Assembly (NCBI RefSeq): GCF_025398155.2
Contig: NZ_CP104562.2
Coordinates: 310,001-374,000, forward strand
DNA: 64,000 bases
Direction: 5' to 3'
Source of the DNA: Roseateles amylovorans
Lineage (GTDB): Bacteria; Pseudomonadota; Gammaproteobacteria; Burkholderiales; Burkholderiaceae_C
Positions within the stretch are counted from its first letter, which is position 1; the number at the start of each line of letters is the position of its first letter. The notes under the pieces were generated by a model that was not told the origin of the DNA, searched no databases, and saw nothing but the letters and a program-made list of their open reading frames with translations. Below are positions 16,775 through 25,752 of this stretch, in pieces. Both the position numbers and the translations under genes were made by a program.

Positions 16775-17490
16775 TCGAGTTCGACTTCGGCGCCGTCCTC
16801 GCCGAATGGCCGCTGCTGTTGCGCGGCCTGGCCTGGACGGTCGGGCTGACGGCGGTGGCCGTGCCGCTGGGGCTGCTGATCGCCACGCTGGGCGCCTGGG
16901 CTCGCGCCTGCGGTTCCACCGCGCTGCGGCGGCTGGTGGGGGTGTATGTCGAGCTGCTGCGCAACACGCCGTTCATCGTGCAGCTCTTCTTCATCTTCTT
17001 CGGCCTGCCGTCGATGGGGGTGAAGCTGTCGCCCGAGCTGGCGTCCTTGATCGCCATGACCCTGAACCTCGGCGCCTACGGCACCGAGATCCTGCGGGCC
17101 GGCATTCAGGCCACGCCGCGCGGCCAATGGGAAGCGGCGCAGAGCCTGGCGCTCGGCCCGGTCCAGACCTTCACCCGGGTGGTGCTGCCGCCGGCGTTCC
17201 AGCGGGTGTGGCCGGCGATGACCGGTCAGATCATCATCGTGATGCTGGGGTCGGCGGTGTGCGGACAGATCTCCACTGAAGAGCTGAGCTATGCGGCCAA
17301 CCTGATCCAGAGCCGCAACTTCCGCGCATTCGAGGCCTTCATCATGGCCACCGCGATCTATCTGGCGCTGTCGATGCTGACGCGTCGGCTGCTGCGCTGG
17401 GTGGGGGCGCGTTTCCTGTTCGGCAGTGCGCCCGTGGCGCCGCGTCGGCCCACGGTGCCGGAACCGTTGACCGGGAGGTCGCATGGTTGA
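16771..17490 (+). CDS. Amino acid ABC transporter permease (first)
   Basis: A His/Glu/Gln/Arg-type permease of 239 residues with five membrane segments. The N-terminal LLRGLAWTVGLTAVAV segment, the YVELLRNTPFIVQLFFIFFGLPSMG segment and the EAA loop (EAAQSLALGPVQTFTRVVLPPAF) that contacts the ATPase are all visible. The GTG at 16771 overlaps the binding-protein stop (GTGA) and gives the natural N-terminus VIEFDF. It would form a heterodimer with the next gene product in the inner membrane. Confidence 0.92.
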   Translation: MIEFDFGAVLAEWPLLLRGLAWTVGLTAVAVPLGLLIATLGAWARACGSTALRRLVGVYVELLRNTPFIVQLFFIFFGLPSMGVKLSPELASLIAMTLNLGAYGTEILRAGIQATPRGQWEAAQSLALGPVQTFTRVVLPPAFQRVWPAMTGQIIIVMLGSAVCGQISTEELSYAANLIQSRNFRAFEAFIMATAIYLALSMLTRRLLRWVGARFLFGSAPVAPRRPTVPEPLTGRSHG

Positions 17491-18136
17491 GTTCACCCTG
17501 TGGGACATCGTCCGAAACCTGATGCTGGCGCTGCGATGGACGGTCGCGCTGTCGCTGATCGCCTTCATCGGCGGCGGGCTGGTCGGCGCGCTGCTGCTGT
17601 GGCTGCGATTGGGCATGGGACGTCGCACCCAGTGGGCCATCGGTCTGTATGTGCAGCTGTTCCAGGGCACGCCGCTGCTGATGCAGCTGTTCCTGGCTTA
17701 CTTCGGGCTGGCGCTGCTGGGCGTGGAGGTGTCCGCCTGGACCGCCGCTGCGCTGGCACTGACCGCCTACACCAGTGCCTATCTGGTCGAGATCTGGCGC
17801 GGTTGCGTCGAGGCCGTGCCGCGTGGCCAGTGGGAAGCGGCGCGCAGCCTGGCGATGAGCTTCGGTGAACAACTGCGCCACGTCATCCTGCCGCAGGCGC
17901 TGAAGATGGCGATTGCGCCGACGGTCGGCTTCCTGGTGCAGGTCATCAAGGGCACGGCCCTGGCCTCGGTGATCGGCTTTGTCGAGCTGACCAAGGCCGG
18001 CAGCATGATCGCCAATGCGAGCTTCAAGCCCTTCCTGGTGTTCGGCTGCGTGGCGCTGTTCTATTTCGTCCTGTGCTTCCCCGTGAGCCTGGTCGCCCAA
18101 CATCTGGAAAGGAAGCAGCATGGCCGCACAGCCTGA
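17483..18136 (+). CDS. Amino acid ABC transporter permease (second)
   Basis: A 217-residue permease of the same family: TM segments, then YVQLFQGTPLLMQLFLAYFGLALLGV, and the EAA loop EAARSLAMSFGEQLRHVILPQALK. It overlaps the first permease by 8 bases and the ATPase by 17 bases, which implies translational coupling. It is slightly shorter at the C-terminus than its partner. Together they form the membrane channel of the importer. Confidence 0.92.
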   Translation: MVEFTLWDIVRNLMLALRWTVALSLIAFIGGGLVGALLLWLRLGMGRRTQWAIGLYVQLFQGTPLLMQLFLAYFGLALLGVEVSAWTAAALALTAYTSAYLVEIWRGCVEAVPRGQWEAARSLAMSFGEQLRHVILPQALKMAIAPTVGFLVQVIKGTALASVIGFVELTKAGSMIANASFKPFLVFGCVALFYFVLCFPVSLVAQHLERKQHGRTA

Positions 18137-18902
18137 AGACCTGGCCGCGCCGAAAGTGGCGCCCAAGGTGCCCATCGTGCGCATCACCGCCCTGCGCAAG
18201 TCGTACGGCAGCAACGAGGTGCTCAAGGGCATCGACCTGGATGTGCTGCGCGGCGAGGTGATCGCGCTCATCGGCAAGAGCGGCTCGGGCAAGAGCACGC
18301 TGCTGCGCTGCATCAACGGGCTCGAACCGTTCCAGGACGGGTCGTTGACCGTCGCCGGCAAGCCGCTGCTGTATGAAAGCGCGATGGCCATGCGCAACCT
18401 GCGCCAGCAGGTGGGCATGATCTTCCAGAGCTTCAATCTCTTTCCCCACCTCAGCGTGGGCCGCAATGTGATGCTGGCGCCGACGCTGGTGAAGAAGACC
18501 GCCACCGCGGAGGCCGCGGATCAGGCGCGCGCGCTGTTGGCGCGGGTTGGCCTGGCGGAGAAGTTCGACGCCATGCCGGAGCAGCTCTCCGGTGGCCAGC
18601 AGCAGCGGGTGGCCATTGCGCGAGCGCTGGCGATGTCGCCGCAGGTGCTGCTGTGCGATGAGATCACCTCGGCGCTGGATCCGGAACTCGTGGGCGAGGT
18701 GCTGCGGGTGGTGGAGTCCCTGGCCGAGGAGGGCATGACGCTGCTGATGGTCACCCACGAGATGAGCTTTGCTCGCAAGGTGGCCGACCGGGTGATCTTC
18801 ATGCACCAGGGCCGGGTCCACGAGATCGGCCCGCCGCAGGAGATCTTCGGCGCGCCGAAGACGCCGGAGCTCAGGCAGTTCCTGTCGTCGCTGCAGGAGT
18901 GA
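18120..18902 (+). CDS. Amino acid ABC transporter ATP-binding protein
   Basis: A 260-residue ATPase. Walker A is GKSGSGKST near residue 53-61, the signature is LSGGQQQRVAIARAL, Walker B is VLLCDEITSALDPE, and the switch His is in LLMVTHEMSFARKV. The D-loop context DEITSALDPE is that of the GlnQ/HisP/ArtP group, in which T replaces P. It drives uptake through the two upstream permeases. It is the last gene of the GntR-ABC operon and is followed by a hairpin at 18905-18936. Confidence 0.93.
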   Translation: MAAQPEDLAAPKVAPKVPIVRITALRKSYGSNEVLKGIDLDVLRGEVIALIGKSGSGKSTLLRCINGLEPFQDGSLTVAGKPLLYESAMAMRNLRQQVGMIFQSFNLFPHLSVGRNVMLAPTLVKKTATAEAADQARALLARVGLAEKFDAMPEQLSGGQQQRVAIARALAMSPQVLLCDEITSALDPELVGEVLRVVESLAEEGMTLLMVTHEMSFARKVADRVIFMHQGRVHEIGPPQEIFGAPKTPELRQFLSSLQE

Positions 18903-18904
18903 CG

Positions 18905-18936
18905 GCCCCTCCAAGGGCGAGGGCGAGGGGAGGGGC
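18905..18936. terminator. Hairpin between converging operons
   Basis: GCCCCTCC (18905-18912) pairs with GGAGGGGC (18929-18936) around a purine-rich loop, with no T-run. It lies between the stops of the ABC ATPase and the Anbu gene and may slow polymerases from both sides. Confidence 0.5.
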
Positions 18937-18950
18937 TTGGGCGTAAAGCC

Positions 18951-19703
18951 TTACTGCCCCGTCCGCTCCGCAGCAAACCAGTCGTCGTCCGGCAGTTGCT
19001 CGAACACCCGCTTCAAGCCGCCGCCCCAGCCCTGGCTGACGGTCTTGAAGTACGGATCGTCCCGGGTGATCCGGTGCGGCACGGCGGGCGCGAAGCTGTC
19101 GGACTTATAGAGCAGCATGTCGATCGGCAGGCCGACCGACAGATTGCTGCGGATCGTCGAATCGAACGAGATCAGCGCGCACTTGGTGGCCTCGGCCAGC
19201 GAGCTGTCGTAGTCGATCACGCGGTCGATGATCGGCTTGCCGTATTTGGATTCGCCGATCTGCAGATACGGCGTGTCCTCGGTGGCCTCGATGAAGTTGC
19301 CCTGTGGATAGACGTGAAAGATCCGCGGCTCTTCGCCCCGGATCTGGCCGCCGACGATGAAGTTGGCGCCGAAGTCCACGCCCTGGTTCAACTGGCCGTT
19401 GCCTTCGCTGTCGCGCGAGACGACTTCCCGGAGCGTGCGGCCCACCAACTCGGCCACGTCGTACATCGACGACAGGTTCATCAGATGCGGCTCATTGCCC
19501 GCCGCACGCTGGCGCAGCAGGCTCACCACGCTCTGGGTGGTGGCCAGGTTACCGGCGGTGAGCAAGGTCACCAGCCGTTCGCCCGGTGCCTCGAACAGGT
19601 TCATCTTGCGGAACGTGGCGATATGGTCCACCCCGGCATTGGTGCGGGAATCCGAGGCAAACAGGAGGCCGGCGCGCAACCTCATGGCAACACAGTACGT
19701 CAT
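18951..19703 (-). CDS. Anbu (ancestral beta-subunit) proteasome-like peptidase
   Basis: A 250-residue Ntn-hydrolase of the Anbu family, related to HslV and proteasome beta subunits. After Met removal Thr2 (MTYCVAMRL) would be the N-terminal nucleophile. Other family marks are GLLFASDSRTNAGVDHIATFRKM, the LLTAGNLATTQSVVSLL block and the GESKYGKPIIDRV segment. Known Anbu forms helical or ring-like oligomers; the substrate is not settled. It is the last gene of a four-gene operon with transglutaminase, alpha-E and ATP-grasp genes, a gene set described as a probable peptide-tagging or amide-bond system. Confidence 0.93.
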   Translation of the reverse strand: MTYCVAMRLRAGLLFASDSRTNAGVDHIATFRKMNLFEAPGERLVTLLTAGNLATTQSVVSLLRQRAAGNEPHLMNLSSMYDVAELVGRTLREVVSRDSEGNGQLNQGVDFGANFIVGGQIRGEEPRIFHVYPQGNFIEATEDTPYLQIGESKYGKPIIDRVIDYDSSLAEATKCALISFDSTIRSNLSVGLPIDMLLYKSDSFAPAVPHRITRDDPYFKTVSQGWGGGLKRVFEQLPDDDWFAAERTGQ

Positions 19704-19754
19704 GGGGCGGAAGGTTAGCGCATCACACCGGGGTCGTGGGGCGAGTGCCGGCGC

Positions 19755-20591
19755 TCATTGCTGCAGTCCCGTGCCGGGTTTCACGAGCACCTCGGCCCGC
19801 ATGGTCTCCATGCCGCCGCCGGTCCGCACGCCGCGCACCGGGCAGGCGTCCAGATAGTCGGCGCCAATGGCCAACTTCACATGACGGGCATCGGCCAGGC
19901 ACTGGTTGCTGACGTCATAACCCAGCCAGCCGCCCGCCGGCGCGTCCGGGAAGGAGGCCCCACCGGCCGGCAGCCGCACTTCGGCCCAGGCATGGCTGGC
20001 CACATGGGCCGCATCGGTGGCCAGATAGCCGGACACATAACGGGCCGGCAGGCCCAGCAGGCGGGCGCAGCAGGCGAAGACCTGGGCATGGTCCTGGCAG
20101 ACGCCGTAGCCGCTGGAGAAGGCCTGGGCCGCCGGGGTTGCGGCATCGGTGAAGCCCTGCACATACGGCATGCGATCGCCCACCGCCTGCATCAGGGCCA
20201 TCAACGCCGCATGGGCGTCCTGCGCGGCGGCTTCGGCAAAGCCGGCAGCGAAGCTGCGCAGCGACGCGTCGGCGCGGGTCAGCGGGCTGTCGCGCAGGAA
20301 CAGCGGGGCGGGCAGTTCGTCGGTCGGGTCCGGATGGGGTGGCGCGTCGTCGGTGATGACCTCGCCGATGGCACGCAGATGGATCTCGCCGCGGGGGCCG
20401 TCCAGGCTCAGCACATGCATCGTGTTGCCGAAGGCGTCCTTGCAGATGCTGGCGGAGGCGGGCAGCTGCAGGTGCCAGCTCAGCACCCGCACGCCGGGGG
20501 CGGGACGGGGCGTGAGCCGCAGGTACTGGGTGCTGCGATTCAGCGGGGCGTCGTAGGTGTAGACGGTTTCGTGGGAGATGTGCAGATGCAT
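19755..20591 (-). CDS. Transglutaminase-like cysteine protease
   Basis: A 278-residue protein with an N-terminal beta domain (MHLHISHETVYTYDAPLNRSTQYLRLTPR) and a transglutaminase core. The catalytic Cys is in SSGYGVCQDHAQVFACCARLLGLPARYVSGYL, the His in VASHAWAEVRLP, and the Asp near YDVSNQ. It is thought to cleave or transfer peptide or isopeptide bonds. The gene lies between the alpha-E and Anbu genes with short gaps, the normal order in Anbu operons. Confidence 0.93.
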   Translation of the reverse strand: MHLHISHETVYTYDAPLNRSTQYLRLTPRPAPGVRVLSWHLQLPASASICKDAFGNTMHVLSLDGPRGEIHLRAIGEVITDDAPPHPDPTDELPAPLFLRDSPLTRADASLRSFAAGFAEAAAQDAHAALMALMQAVGDRMPYVQGFTDAATPAAQAFSSGYGVCQDHAQVFACCARLLGLPARYVSGYLATDAAHVASHAWAEVRLPAGGASFPDAPAGGWLGYDVSNQCLADARHVKLAIGADYLDACPVRGVRTGGGMETMRAEVLVKPGTGLQQ

Positions 20592-20645
20592 GGGAAACCT
20601 TGGCGTGGGGGCAGGGGCCGGGCGGGCACGGGCCCGGCCCGCGCC

Positions 20646-21614
20646 TCATTGCGCCTCGAAATAGGCGCGCTGGATGGACAGGCTGAGCAAGGCGGAATCC
20701 TCCAGGAAGGCGGTGAGCCAGGCGTGCAGGCCGGTGTCCAGGATTTCGTCGACCACGCCGTATTCCAGCCGCAGGGCCAGTTCGCCGGCGCGTTGCTTGG
20801 CGCCGCGTCCGGCATCCTCCGCACCGACGCGGGCCTCGATCTGCGGCAGGATCGCACGGATTTCATCGCAGCACGCGCGCAATGAGCGCGGCACATCCGG
20901 CCGCAGGATCAGCAGCTCGGTGACGCGGCGGCCGTTCAGGCTGTCGCGGTAGGCCGCGTGATAGGCCTCGAAGGCCGACAGCGAGCGCAGCAGCGCGTTC
21001 CAGGCATAGAAGTCCGGGGCGCTTTCGCTCGGCACGTCAACCGGCGCCAGGGTGTCGACCGCGGGGGCGATCAACTGGGATTTCACATCCAGCAGCCGCG
21101 CGGTGTTGTCAGCCCGCTCGACGAAGGTACCCAGGCGGATGAAGCAATAGGCGTCGTTGCGCTGCAGCGTGCCGTAGGTGGCGCCGCGGAACAGGTGCGA
21201 CCGTTCCTTCACCCAGTCGAAGAAGGAGGACGGATCGGTCACCCCGTGGCGCGCCAGTTCGCGCGCCTCCAGCCAACTGGTGTTGATGGCCTCCCACATC
21301 TCGGCGGTGATCTGGCCGCGCACCGCATGGGCGTTCTCACGCGCCTGCCGGATGCACGACACGACCGAGGCCGGGTTGTCCAGTTCCAGTCCCATGAAGC
21401 GGAACAACTGCTCGGCGCTCAGCCGGGCGTGGCGGGCCTGATAGGCCTCCAGCGTGCCGGTGACCGCCAGCGGCGCCGCCAGTTCGGTCGCCGCGCCGCG
21501 CGACTGCGGCAGCAGCGACAGCGAGTGGGTCACGTCCAGCATGCGGACCAGGTTCTCGGCGCGTTCCAGGTAACGGCTCATCCAGTAGAGCTGGGAAGCG
21601 GTTCTCGACAGCAT
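20646..21614 (-). CDS. Alpha-E domain protein
   Basis: A 322-residue all-helical alpha-E protein (MLSRTASQLYWMSRYLERAENLVRMLDVTHSL at the start is diagnostic). The conserved RAENLVRM and ERADNTARLLDVK repeats with their Arg/Glu residues suggest an ancient duplication. The biochemical role is not known; the family always travels with the circularly permuted ATP-grasp enzyme and a transglutaminase. The 177-base gap to the ATP-grasp stop is larger than elsewhere in the operon and holds a degenerate 9-10-bp repeat (CAGCGTATTG-like, 21670-21705). Confidence 0.92.
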   Translation of the reverse strand: MLSRTASQLYWMSRYLERAENLVRMLDVTHSLSLLPQSRGAATELAAPLAVTGTLEAYQARHARLSAEQLFRFMGLELDNPASVVSCIRQARENAHAVRGQITAEMWEAINTSWLEARELARHGVTDPSSFFDWVKERSHLFRGATYGTLQRNDAYCFIRLGTFVERADNTARLLDVKSQLIAPAVDTLAPVDVPSESAPDFYAWNALLRSLSAFEAYHAAYRDSLNGRRVTELLILRPDVPRSLRACCDEIRAILPQIEARVGAEDAGRGAKQRAGELALRLEYGVVDEILDTGLHAWLTAFLEDSALLSLSIQRAYFEAQ

Positions 21615-21791
21615 GCATCACTCCGTGTTCTCGGCCGCCCGTGGCGGCCTTGTTCTGTTCAGCGCGTTCAACATATCCAGCGTATTGAGCGTATTCAGCG
21701 CATTCTTCTGTGCGGTCGTCCGCAGGGGGACGGCCGGCGGCCCGCACCCCGCTGAGCCGAACCCATAGTGCCCGGCGTCGCGGGGCGGTGC

Positions 21792-23219
21792 TCATGCCTC
21801 GAGGATCCAGGTGTCCTTGGTCCCGCCGCCCTGGGAGGAATTCACCACCAGCGAGCCCGCCTTCAGTGCCACCCGCGTCAGGCCGCCGGCCACCATGTTG
21901 ACCTCCCGCCCGGACAGCACGAAGGGACGCAGATCGATGTGGCGCGGCGCGATGCCGCGCTCCACGAAGGTCGGGCAGCTGGACAGGCACAGCGTGGGCT
22001 GGGCGATGTAGTTGGACGGATCGGCCTTGACCCGTTCCTTGAACTCGGCGATTTCGGCCGTGGTGGCGGCCGGGCCGACCAACATGCCGTAGCCGCCGGC
22101 GCCGTGCACTTCCTTCACCACCAGGTCGGCCATGTGGTTGAGCACATGGTCCAGGTCCTGGGGCTTGCGGCATTGCCAGGTCGGCACGTTGTGCAGGATC
22201 GGCTCCTCGCCCAGATAGAACCGGATCATGTCCGGCACATAGGGGTAGATGGACTTGTCGTCCGCCACGCCGGTGCCCACCGCATTGGCCAGCACCACAT
22301 GGCCCTGCTTGTAGACCGACAGCAGGCCCGGCACGCCCAGCATCGAGTCGGCGCGGAAGGCCAGCGGGTCCAGGAAGGCATCGTCGATGCGGCGGTAGAT
22401 CACATCCACCCGCTTCGGGCCGACGGTGGTGCGCATGAAGACGAAGCCGTCCTTGACGAACAGGTCCTGGCCCTCGACCAGCTCCACGCCCATCTGCTGG
22501 GCCAGGAAGGCATGCTCGAAATAGGCGGAATTGAAGGGGCCGGGGGTCAGCACCACCACGGTCGGGTTCTCTGCCGGACTGGCCTGGCGCAGGGTGTTGA
22601 GCAGCAACGCCGGGTAATGGGCCACCGGGGCGATCGCGTATTTGGCGAACAGCTCCGGGAAGAGCCGCATCATCATCTTGCGGTTCTCCAGCATGTAGCT
22701 CACGCCCGAGGGCACCCGCAGGTTGTCCTCCAGGACGTAATAACCGCCGTCGGAATGCCGGATCAGGTCGACCCCGGTGATGTGGGCGTAAATGCCCAGC
22801 GGCAGGTCCAGCCCCTGCATCGCCGGCTGGTACTGGGCGTTGGCGAAGACCTGTTCGGCCGGGATCAGCCCCGCCTTGACGATCTCATGGTCGTGGTAGA
22901 TGTCCCAGAGGAAGCGGTTGAGCGCGGTGACCCGCTGTCGCAGGCCGCGTTCGAGCATCTGCCATTCTTCGGCGGGCACGATGCGGGGCACGGTGTCGAA
23001 GGGAATCAGCCGCTCGGCGCCGGCTTCGTCGCCGTAGACAGCGAAGGTGATGCCGACCTTGTGAAACAGCAGGCTGGCTTCGGCCCGCTTCTTGGCCAGC
23101 GCATCGGGCGTCTGGGCGTGCAGCCATTCGGCAAACGCCTGGTAGCTGTTCCGGATCGCGCCGCTGGACAGCAGCATTTCGTCGTAATGGCCGGAGGCCG
23201 GAAGGGTCAGGGCATGCAT
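21792..23219 (-). CDS. Circularly permuted type 2 ATP-grasp protein
   Basis: A 475-residue ATP-grasp enzyme of the DUF404/407 type, predicted to join a carboxyl and an amine (peptide-like ligation). Telling segments are WHIYHDHEIVKAGLIP-like residues near 85-105, DLIRHSDGGYYVLEDNLRVPSGVSYMLENR, and KEVHGAGGYGMLVGP. The ATG at 23219 has GGAG seven bases upstream, whereas the longer open frame does not. As the first gene of the Anbu operon it sets its expression; the shared upstream region with the 23.5-kb cyclase is 308 bases. Together with alpha-E it may make a short peptide that the other two enzymes process (published hypothesis). Confidence 0.93.
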   Translation of the reverse strand: MHALTLPASGHYDEMLLSSGAIRNSYQAFAEWLHAQTPDALAKKRAEASLLFHKVGITFAVYGDEAGAERLIPFDTVPRIVPAEEWQMLERGLRQRVTALNRFLWDIYHDHEIVKAGLIPAEQVFANAQYQPAMQGLDLPLGIYAHITGVDLIRHSDGGYYVLEDNLRVPSGVSYMLENRKMMMRLFPELFAKYAIAPVAHYPALLLNTLRQASPAENPTVVVLTPGPFNSAYFEHAFLAQQMGVELVEGQDLFVKDGFVFMRTTVGPKRVDVIYRRIDDAFLDPLAFRADSMLGVPGLLSVYKQGHVVLANAVGTGVADDKSIYPYVPDMIRFYLGEEPILHNVPTWQCRKPQDLDHVLNHMADLVVKEVHGAGGYGMLVGPAATTAEIAEFKERVKADPSNYIAQPTLCLSSCPTFVERGIAPRHIDLRPFVLSGREVNMVAGGLTRVALKAGSLVVNSSQGGGTKDTWILEA

Positions 23220-23527
23220 GGGGGCTCCAACAAGGGACCGCGACTCGGCGGCCCGCCCCCAGGGTTGCAAGCCGCGTGCCCAGGGCACGGTCGCCAGTTG
23301 GCGTCAGCATGACCGCTTTTGGTGCGATTGGCGATTCTGGAAAACCGGGGCGTCACCCAGGCCCGCCCGAGGTGCGCCCACGCCTGACTTCGGGGCGAAA
23401 GCGCTGAATCCGGCGCCGGGTGGGGCGCGGTCGGACGCCAAATCCGGCACCAACGCGGCGCTTTAGGTGGACTTTCGGTCGCTTTTCCGCGTTGCGCCCC
23501 CGGCGTGCTGCGGCTACAAATGTCGCA
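23220..23527. other. Divergent gap between Anbu operon and cyclase
   Basis: No gene. It contains a good plus-strand promoter at its right end (see 23492-23520). The minus-strand promoter of the Anbu operon is not obvious. A GGCACGGTCG/CGCCAG-rich stretch and CAAATCCGGCACC words occur but form no clear operator. Confidence 0.6.
23492..23520 (+). promoter_or_regulatory. Sigma70-like promoter of the cyclase
   Basis: TTGCGC (23492-23497), a 17-base spacer and TACAAA (23515-23520). The ATG is seven bases further on and no ribosome-binding site is present, which fits a leaderless mRNA. Confidence 0.6.
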
Positions 23528-25651
23528 ATGCCTAACGATGCCCAAGTTTCGGTCTCCGTCGCGCCAGCCGCTCCGCCAGCCGCCGTATCACCCACCTTCC
23601 TCCCCGCCCGTGGTTCCAGGGCCTCACTCGGCCGCTGGCTGACCGTGATGGTGCTGGCCGCAGTGGCCGTGGCCCTGTTGAGCTCGGCGCTGCTGATCGA
23701 GAACTTCGCCCGTGCCCATGCCGAGCGCCGTGCGGTGGAGGGCCTGCGCCAGGTCGCGGTGGACTTCCGGGATGCGCTGGACCGGGGCATGGCTCAGCAA
23801 TTCAAGGAAATCCGGGTGCTGTCGCAGCTGGAGCCGTTTCGGCGATTCGATGATCCGGCGGCCATGCGCCGGGCGCTGGACCAGGTGCAGATCGGCTTCG
23901 ACCATTTCGCCTGGATGGGCGTGACCGACGCCGACGGCCGGGTGCTGGCCGCGGCCGGCGGGCTGCTGGATGGGGTCAACGTCTCGAAGCGGCCGTGGTG
24001 GCAGGGCGCCCAGAAAGGGCCGTTCGTGGGCGATGTCCATGCCGCCGTGATGCTGGAGAAATTGCTGCCGCGCCAAAGTGATCCCTGGCGTTTTGTGGAT
24101 TTTGCGGTGCCGCTGCTGGACAGCAGTGGACAGCGTCGCGGCGTGTTCGGCGCCCATCTCAGCTGGAGCTGGGCCCGCCAGATCAAAAGCGAGCTGATCG
24201 ACGCCACCATGGCGGCGCATCAGGCGGATGCGCTGGTGCTGGGCCAGGACGGCACGGTGATCCTCGGGCCCTCCGCGCTGGAGGGCCGCAAGCTGGCCGA
24301 GGGCATGGGCGAGCCCGGCATGGCCTTGCGGCAGCATGCGGTCGATGGCGAGGACTATTTCGGTGTCAGCGTGCAGAGCACCGGTTACGGCGCCTATCCC
24401 GGCCTGGGCTGGACGGTGCTGGTGCGGCAGCCGGTGAGCGTGGCGTTGGCGGATTACTACCTGCTTCGCCATCAGATCGTTCTCAGCGCGGCGCTGCTGC
24501 TCGCACTGGCCGTGCCGATGTGCTGGTGGCTGGCCCGCCGGATGTCCCGTCCACTGAATCAGCTGACCGAGGCGCTTGCGCGCCGACACCACCTGGGCTC
24601 GGGGGAGCAATTGCCGCAGGTGGGCGGCTACCGCGAAGCGGCGGTGCTGTCGCATGCGTTGTCGGAGCTGACGCGTCGGCAGGCCGAACAGGACCAATGG
24701 TTGGCGCAGTTGAATGCGTCGCTGGAACTGCGGGTCGAGGACCGCACGGTCGAACTTCAGGCGGCGATGATCAAGCAAGAAGCCAGCGAACGGCGGCTTC
24801 GCACCATTGCGGACAACCTGCCGGTGCTGATCTCCTACATCGATGCGGAGCAGCGCCTGCGCTTCCTGAACGCCACCTTCCGCACCTGGATGGGCACCGA
24901 GCCCGAGGCGGCGCTGGGGCGGACGATGAAGGACATCTTCGGCGTGGTGATCTATGAGCAGCGCCTGCCGGCCGTCAAGGGCGCGCTGGCGGGGGTGCGG
25001 CAACGCTTCGAGACGCGTTCCGAGGCCAACGGCGTGCAACGCGATCTGCTGACCGAATACATCCCCGATGTGCAGGCCGACGGCACGGTGGCGGGTTTCT
25101 ACACCCTGGCCACCGACATCACCGCCTTCAAGCAGGTGGAGCGCGAGCTGGACCAGCTCAGCCGCATTGATGCGCTGACCGGCCTGCCCAACCGCCGCCA
25201 GTTTGACCAGCGCCTGGCCGAGGCCTTGGCCCGTTCACGGCGCAGTGGGCTGCAGATGGCGCTGATGTTCCTGGACATCGACCATTTCAAACAGATCAAC
25301 GACAACCTGGGCCATGCGGCTGGCGACATGGTGCTCAAGGTCTTCGCCGAGCGCGTCTGCAGCTGTGTGCGAGAGACCGACCTCGTCTGCCGCCTGGCCG
25401 GAGACGAGTTCGTGCTGATCCTGGAGGGCCTGAATCAGACCGAGGAGGCCACGGTGGTCGCTCAGAAGGTGCTGGATGCGGTGAGTGCGCCGCTGTCGCT
25501 GGCGGGCACGGATGTGGCGTTGTCCACCAGCATCGGCGTGGCCTGCGCCCGTGGGGATGGCGACAGTGATGCCGCCCTGCTGGACCGGGCGGACGATGCG
25601 CTGTATGCGGCCAAGGCCGCCGGTCGCGGCGGCTGGCGCATGGCGGAGTGA
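23528..25651 (+). CDS. Membrane diguanylate cyclase with extracytoplasmic sensor and PAS domain
   Basis: A 707-residue protein. A membrane helix near 40-60 and another near 325-345 flank a dCACHE-like periplasmic sensor (FAWMGVTDADGRVLAA, then SKRPWWQGAQKGPFVGDV and YGAYPGLGWTVLVRQP). A HAMP-like linker and a coiled coil follow, then a PAS domain (LRTIADNLPVLISYIDAEQRLRFLN) and a C-terminal GGDEF domain (DALTGLPNRRQFDQRL). The loop is AGDEF rather than GGDEF, a variant that is active in several cyclases. The inhibitory site RETD is present. It probably makes c-di-GMP in response to an external small molecule. Confidence 0.92.
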   Translation: MPNDAQVSVSVAPAAPPAAVSPTFLPARGSRASLGRWLTVMVLAAVAVALLSSALLIENFARAHAERRAVEGLRQVAVDFRDALDRGMAQQFKEIRVLSQLEPFRRFDDPAAMRRALDQVQIGFDHFAWMGVTDADGRVLAAAGGLLDGVNVSKRPWWQGAQKGPFVGDVHAAVMLEKLLPRQSDPWRFVDFAVPLLDSSGQRRGVFGAHLSWSWARQIKSELIDATMAAHQADALVLGQDGTVILGPSALEGRKLAEGMGEPGMALRQHAVDGEDYFGVSVQSTGYGAYPGLGWTVLVRQPVSVALADYYLLRHQIVLSAALLLALAVPMCWWLARRMSRPLNQLTEALARRHHLGSGEQLPQVGGYREAAVLSHALSELTRRQAEQDQWLAQLNASLELRVEDRTVELQAAMIKQEASERRLRTIADNLPVLISYIDAEQRLRFLNATFRTWMGTEPEAALGRTMKDIFGVVIYEQRLPAVKGALAGVRQRFETRSEANGVQRDLLTEYIPDVQADGTVAGFYTLATDITAFKQVERELDQLSRIDALTGLPNRRQFDQRLAEALARSRRSGLQMALMFLDIDHFKQINDNLGHAAGDMVLKVFAERVCSCVRETDLVCRLAGDEFVLILEGLNQTEEATVVAQKVLDAVSAPLSLAGTDVALSTSIGVACARGDGDSDAALLDRADDALYAAKAAGRGGWRMAE

Positions 25652-25752
25652 GGGCTGCGGCAGCGCTCGGACGTCGTGTCAGCGGGGCTGCTGGACGGCG
25701 GCGGTACAGCACCGGGTGAAACAGCGGCGCCACCTCGGGTGTAATGCTGGAC

